Shown here piece after piece: positions 60,947 to 64,000 of a DNA stretch of 64,000 nt. The notes beneath the pieces were generated by a model. That model had not been told where the DNA came from and made no database searches. It saw nothing but the letters and a program-made list of their open reading frames with translations. The stretch is taken from the NCBI GenBank assembly GCA_029782145.1, contig JAKOVH010000026.1, forward strand, positions 248,001 to 312,000, read 5' to 3'. The DNA is from Actinomycetes bacterium (GTDB taxonomy: Bacteria > Actinomycetota > Acidimicrobiia > Acidimicrobiales > Acidimicrobilacustridaceae). Numbering within the stretch: position 1 is the first letter of the stretch; each line of letters opens with the position of its first letter. The translations under genes were made by a program, and so were the position numbers.

Positions 60947-60960
60947 CGCACGCCCCGCCA

Positions 60961-60972
60961 GACCGGCCGGTC
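60961..60972. repeat. 12-bp perfect palindrome between convergent genes
   Basis: GACCGGCCGGTC lies in the 30-bp gap between the HPP gene and the TIGR03086-type gene. It is too short for a confident terminator. Confidence 0.3.
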
Positions 60973-60976
60973 CCGC

Positions 60977-61528
60977 CTACGGCGTGCGGCCGATGAAGGC
61001 GAGCAACCGCGTCTGGGCGTCGGCATCGTCGGGGACCGCGACCCGTGGTCCGTAGTGCCCACTGCGACGCAGCGCCTCGTCCATCGGCGCCATGGCCTCG
61101 AGCAGCTCGGCGCAGCGGTCCGGATCCAGCGTCTCGTCCTGGCCCGTCGCCCGGGCGAGGTCCCAGCGGTGGAGGAAGACGTCGGTCGTGTAGATCATGT
61201 CGATGGCCTGTCCGAGCGGCATCCGGCCGATGTTCGCCAGGTCGTGCTCGCGCTCGGCCGTGGCCGGGTCGTCGAGGAGCGCCTGCACGGCGTCGGTCTG
61301 GGTGCGCCAGGCGCCGACCGGGTCGTCGTCGACCGACGGCCCGACGGGCAGGGTGATCCCGGTCGAGCCCTGCAGGAACGCGGGGAACCACTCGACGAGG
61401 TGGCGCACGACGTCGCGGGCCACCCAGCCCTCGGGCGGCGCGGGATCGCCCCACGCCTCAGGAGGAGTGCCCTCCACCGTCCGGGTGAACTCGGCGGCGA
61501 TGCGTCGGTGCGACTCGCCGCTGCCCAT
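60977..61528 (-). CDS. TIGR03086 / maleylpyruvate-isomerase-like metal-binding protein
   Basis: The 183-aa helical-bundle protein of the DinB/MDMPI group has WVARDVVRHLVEWFPAFLQ and IDMIYTTDVFLHRWDLARATGQ. The His residues H37-type and FLHRWD are the likely metal ligands. Some relatives are mycothiol-dependent enzymes. Its ATG overlaps the SRPBCC stop, making it the third gene of an ArsR operon. Confidence 0.82.
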   Translation of the reverse strand: MGSGESHRRIAAEFTRTVEGTPPEAWGDPAPPEGWVARDVVRHLVEWFPAFLQGSTGITLPVGPSVDDDPVGAWRTQTDAVQALLDDPATAEREHDLANIGRMPLGQAIDMIYTTDVFLHRWDLARATGQDETLDPDRCAELLEAMAPMDEALRRSGHYGPRVAVPDDADAQTRLLAFIGRTP

Positions 61529-62010
61529 CAGAGTTCGGCCACCAGGGCGTCGAGCTTGGCGTAGCCCTGCTCCACGCCGGTCTCCATGCCGCTGGCCAGC
61601 CACTGGTCGCGTGCCTCGAAGCTGTCGACGAGCGACTGGGCGTGCAGCCGGGTGCGGCCGTCACCGAGGTCCTCGAAGCGCAGGGTCTCGAGCGCCACGT
61701 GGTCGGGCTGGCCGTCGAAGGTGAAGGTCTGCACGATGCGGTCCGGGCCGACCTCGTGGAAGCAGCCGTGGAAGCCGAACTCGGCACCGTCGCGGCGGGC
61801 GACGTAGCGCCAGCGGCCGCCGGTCGTGGCCTCCCAGTCGAGGATCTCGGTGTCCATGCCGTCGGGACCGACCCAGCGGGCGAAGAGCTCCGGGTCGGTG
61901 TGGGCCCGCATCAGCTGTGCGGGGGTGGCGTCGAAGTCCCGGGTGATCCGGATGACGGGCACCGTCGGGTCCGCCTCGATGGAGACCTGGTGGCGGCTGG
62001 TTGCCTTCAT
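61528..62010 (-). CDS. SRPBCC / AHSA1-domain protein
   Basis: The 160-aa protein has the START-like lipid/ligand pocket fold: IRITRDFDATPAQLMRAHTDPELFARWVGPDGM, GGRWRYVARRDGAEFGFHGCFHEV and TFTFDGQPDHVALETLRFEDLGDGRTRL. AHSA1-type proteins encoded next to ArsR regulators are common in actinobacteria; the ligand is unknown. Its start overlaps the arsR-like stop as ATGA. Confidence 0.9.
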   Translation of the reverse strand: MKATSRHQVSIEADPTVPVIRITRDFDATPAQLMRAHTDPELFARWVGPDGMDTEILDWEATTGGRWRYVARRDGAEFGFHGCFHEVGPDRIVQTFTFDGQPDHVALETLRFEDLGDGRTRLHAQSLVDSFEARDQWLASGMETGVEQGYAKLDALVAEL

Positions 62011-62381
62011 GACGCTGCTCCTTGGTGTGGTCGTGGCAGGTGGATGGGTCGTTCGTCGTCGTGCATCTCGGCGAGGACGGCATCGAGGCGCTCGTAGCGT
62101 TCCTGCGCCTGTCGGCGGTAGCGCTCGATCCACTTCGTCATCAGGTCCAGGACCTCGGCCTCGAGGTGGCAGGGCCGTCGCTGCGCGTCGCGGCGCTGGC
62201 TCACCAGGCCCGCATCGGCCAGCACCTTGATGTGCTTGGAAACGGCCTGGATGGAGATGTCGTAGGGCTCGGCCAGCGCGCCGACCGTGGCGTCGCCCGC
62301 GGCGAGGCGGCCCACGATGTCGCGCCGGGTCGGATCGGCCAGAGCGGCGAACGCCCGCGAGACCCGGTCGTCCTCGTCCAC
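62007..62381 (-). CDS. ArsR-family transcriptional repressor
   Basis: The 124-aa winged-helix protein has FAALADPTRRDIVGRLAAGDATVGALAEPYDISIQAVSKHIKVLADAGLV. The metal-site Cys motif of true arsenic sensors (ELCVCDL) is absent, so it is of the non-metal, SRPBCC-linked type. GTG 62381 is the best in-frame start. Two copies of a TCAAC-type palindrome lie just upstream, fitting autorepression. Confidence 0.9.
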   Translation of the reverse strand: MDEDDRVSRAFAALADPTRRDIVGRLAAGDATVGALAEPYDISIQAVSKHIKVLADAGLVSQRRDAQRRPCHLEAEVLDLMTKWIERYRRQAQERYERLDAVLAEMHDDERPIHLPRPHQGAAS

Positions 62382-62394
62382 GCATGCACCTCAT

Positions 62395-62410
62395 TCAACT
62401 GGTTGGTTGA
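62395..62410. promoter_or_regulatory. ArsR-type operator 1 (imperfect)
   Basis: TCAACTGGTTGGTTGA has the same 7-2-7 layout as operator 2, with two mismatches in the left arm. It starts 14 bp before GTG 62381 (minus strand). Confidence 0.55.
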
Positions 62411-62441
62411 ACTGCAGCGTGACAGGTGCACCGGTCTGTTG

Positions 62442-62457
62442 TCAACCATGTGGTTGA
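62442..62457. promoter_or_regulatory. ArsR-type operator 2 (perfect palindrome)
   Basis: TCAACCATGTGGTTGA is a perfect 7-bp-arm palindrome. On the minus strand it overlaps a TTGACA -35-like hexamer at 62440-62445, so repressor binding would block initiation. Confidence 0.65.
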
Positions 62458-62570
62458 GCAGGATCGCCATCAGTGAGCGGTCGTCACTGTCCTGGCGTCG
62501 ACCGCGACCGACGGGCGCGTCGCACCGCGGGGATCCGCCTCGGATCAGGAGTCGTTCGTCGACGGGTCGC

Positions 62571-64000
62571 TCAGATCCACTTCTCGGCGTTGCGCCAGGT
62601 GGTGGCCATGATGGTGAGGGTCGGGTTGTGCGCACCTGATGTGGGGAACACCGATCCGTCGGCGATGACGACGTTGTCGAGCTGGTGGTGGCGGCCGCTT
62701 CCGTCGGTGACGCTGAGCGCCGGGTCCGCTCCCATGCGCATGCCGCCGAGCACGTGCTGGGTGCTGGGCACGTCGCCGCCCGCGACCGGGTTGTCGGGCG
62801 ACGCAGCGTCGGACACGGCGGTGACATGGGTCGCGCCTGCCTCGCGCAGGATCTGCGCGATCCATGGAAGGTAGAAGCGCTGCGCCTCGATCTCGTGGGG
62901 GCCGGGGGCGTAGGTGACGCGGGCGACGGGAAGCCCGCGGTAGTCGGTGATGTTCGGGTCGAGATCGACGCTGTTGCGGCGGTAGGGGAGGTCCTCGCCG
63001 ATCATGTTGATGCCGGCCAGCCGTTCACGCAGCACGCTGGCTCGCATGAGCTGCTTGAGCTCCGTGCCGAACGGCTTGTGGGGCTGGATGGTCGACAGCA
63101 GGCGCCGGTAGGTCGCCGCTTCGTCGAGGACACCTTGGGATCCGCCGAGCTCGAGGGTTCCGCCCCGGAAGTAGGGCAGTCCCGCGGCCTGGGCGGCGGC
63201 GCGGGCTCCGGGGAAGTCGGGATCCGCGAAGTCGTCGGCGTCGTGGGTGATCGACCGACCCTTCGAGGCATGGGGCTCGTCGTCGAACCACACGCCCATG
63301 CCGTCGGTGAACCAGTGCATCATGAACCAGCGGCCCGCGGTCTGGTGCGGGTCGGGCAGGTCGGAGAGCAGGGCGAGGCGCACCGTCTCGATGGCCATGG
63401 CGCCCACGACGACGAGGTCCGCCTGTTCGGTGTGGGTGTCGCCGTGAGCGTCGATCCAGCTGACACCGGTGGCACGGCGGCCGACCACGTCGATCTTGGT
63501 GACCCACGACAGGGGGCGCAGCTCGGCGCCGGCGTCGAGAGCGCGACGCAGGGGGGCGAGGGACCCGACGCGGGCGTGGATCGGGCAGCCGTACCCGGAG
63601 CAGAAGCCGCAGTTGTTGCACGCGGGCCGGCCGTCGTAGGGCTGGCTGTTGATCGCCATCGGTACCGGGAACGGGTGCAAGCCCAGCTTGGCGCACCCCT
63701 CGGCCACCAGCGTCGAGGAGTGCTGCGCGGGCCCGGCGGGCATGGGCAGCGGCCCCGAGCGGGGCGCGTGCGCGAGCGTCGGCGCGGTCGGCAGGGAGCC
63801 GATGTCACCAGCGACCCCGATGAGCTGCTCGACCCGGTCGTAGTAGGGGGCCAGCTCCTCGTAGGTGAACGGCCAGTCGATGACTTCGGCACCTGGCATG
63901 GGGCCCAGCATCGAGGCCTTCGAGAAGTCGATGTCCCAGTACCGCGGGGTGTCGGCCCCCCAGTGCACCGTGCCGCCGCCGACGGTCTGCAACAGAGGCT
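62571..64000 (-). CDS. GMC-family oxidoreductase (partial, N-terminus outside window)
   Basis: At least 476 residues of a flavoprotein are visible. The frame is open through the window end and the FAD GxGxxG start is missing. Visible motifs are QTVGGGTVHWG, PACNNCGFCSGYGCPIHARVG, DLVVVGAMAIETVRLAL, HVLGGMRMG and FPTSGAHNPTLTIMATTW with the catalytic His-Asn region. The Cys-rich CNNCGFC...C insert is typical of the gluconate/fructose-dehydrogenase-like GMC branch, which passes electrons to a heme subunit. Companion genes would be upstream, outside the window. Confidence 0.9.
   Translation of the reverse strand, partial: PLLQTVGGGTVHWGADTPRYWDIDFSKASMLGPMPGAEVIDWPFTYEELAPYYDRVEQLIGVAGDIGSLPTAPTLAHAPRSGPLPMPAGPAQHSSTLVAEGCAKLGLHPFPVPMAINSQPYDGRPACNNCGFCSGYGCPIHARVGSLAPLRRALDAGAELRPLSWVTKIDVVGRRATGVSWIDAHGDTHTEQADLVVVGAMAIETVRLALLSDLPDPHQTAGRWFMMHWFTDGMGVWFDDEPHASKGRSITHDADDFADPDFPGARAAAQAAGLPYFRGGTLELGGSQGVLDEAATYRRLLSTIQPHKPFGTELKQLMRASVLRERLAGINMIGEDLPYRRNSVDLDPNITDYRGLPVARVTYAPGPHEIEAQRFYLPWIAQILREAGATHVTAVSDAASPDNPVAGGDVPSTQHVLGGMRMGADPALSVTDGSGRHHQLDNVVIADGSVFPTSGAHNPTLTIMATTWRNAEKWI

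Overview
The window is a continuous, very GC-rich bacterial chromosome segment with dense coding, many GTG starts and genes running in both directions. The gene content (AfsR/SARP regulators, F420-type PPOX and LLM flavin enzymes, a TIGR03086-type protein, inositol-phosphate synthase, a PIG-L deacetylase) and TANNNT boxes placed 5-9 nt before start codons, as in leaderless transcripts, point to an actinobacterium. My best guess is an Acidimicrobiia-like lineage, but no rRNA or other taxonomic marker is present to prove it. I saw no tRNA, rRNA, CRISPR array, prophage or insertion sequence. The one mobile element is an intein in dnaB.

Layout. 1-3.4 kb: tail of a probable rplI, a terminator, a DnaA-box-rich leader, intein-containing dnaB, and a Cys-rich copper-binding four-helix protein. 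3.6-9.8 kb: a YceI/cytochrome c/copper-monooxygenase fusion, small proteins, a serine hydrolase and an ECF sigma factor. 9.8-13.3 kb and 22.5-25.7 kb: two giant AfsR-type regulators. 13.9-17.5 kb: a hemerythrin/double-cupredoxin fusion and a three-gene envelope-stress-like operon closed by a 20-bp-stem terminator. 17.6-21.4 kb: a one-chain ABC exporter with two halves. 21.5-28 kb: PIG-L deacetylase, inositol-3-phosphate synthase and its divergent LysR regulator with a shared operator. 28-41 kb: small membrane proteins, CsbD, PurU, an acyl-CoA dehydrogenase, a phosphodiester glycosidase, an LLM oxidoreductase, a VanY-like peptidase, IlvA, SOS-box-controlled DinB, and a TauE/SafE exporter under a double CsoR/CstR-type operator. 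41-50.5 kb: paired alpha/beta-hydrolase-domain proteins, then a VOC/LLM/SnoaL/EthD catabolic-looking cluster, a DegT-fold enzyme with His in place of the PLP lysine, an alpha/beta hydrolase and a nitronate monooxygenase-like protein.

50.6-60.9 kb is the most coherent redox block. It encodes pyruvate:ferredoxin oxidoreductase and a dihydroorotate-dehydrogenase-like partner. These are followed by six tightly packed genes for a NarI-like di-heme membrane protein, a NasA/NapA-like molybdenum oxidoreductase, a four-cluster ferredoxin, a Tat-exported Rieske protein, a small membrane protein and an HPP-family protein (a family that includes nitrite transporters). I read this as an unconventional membrane-linked nitrate-reductase-like complex.

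61-64 kb: an ArsR/SRPBCC/TIGR03086 operon with twin operators, and a GMC oxidoreductase cut by the window end.
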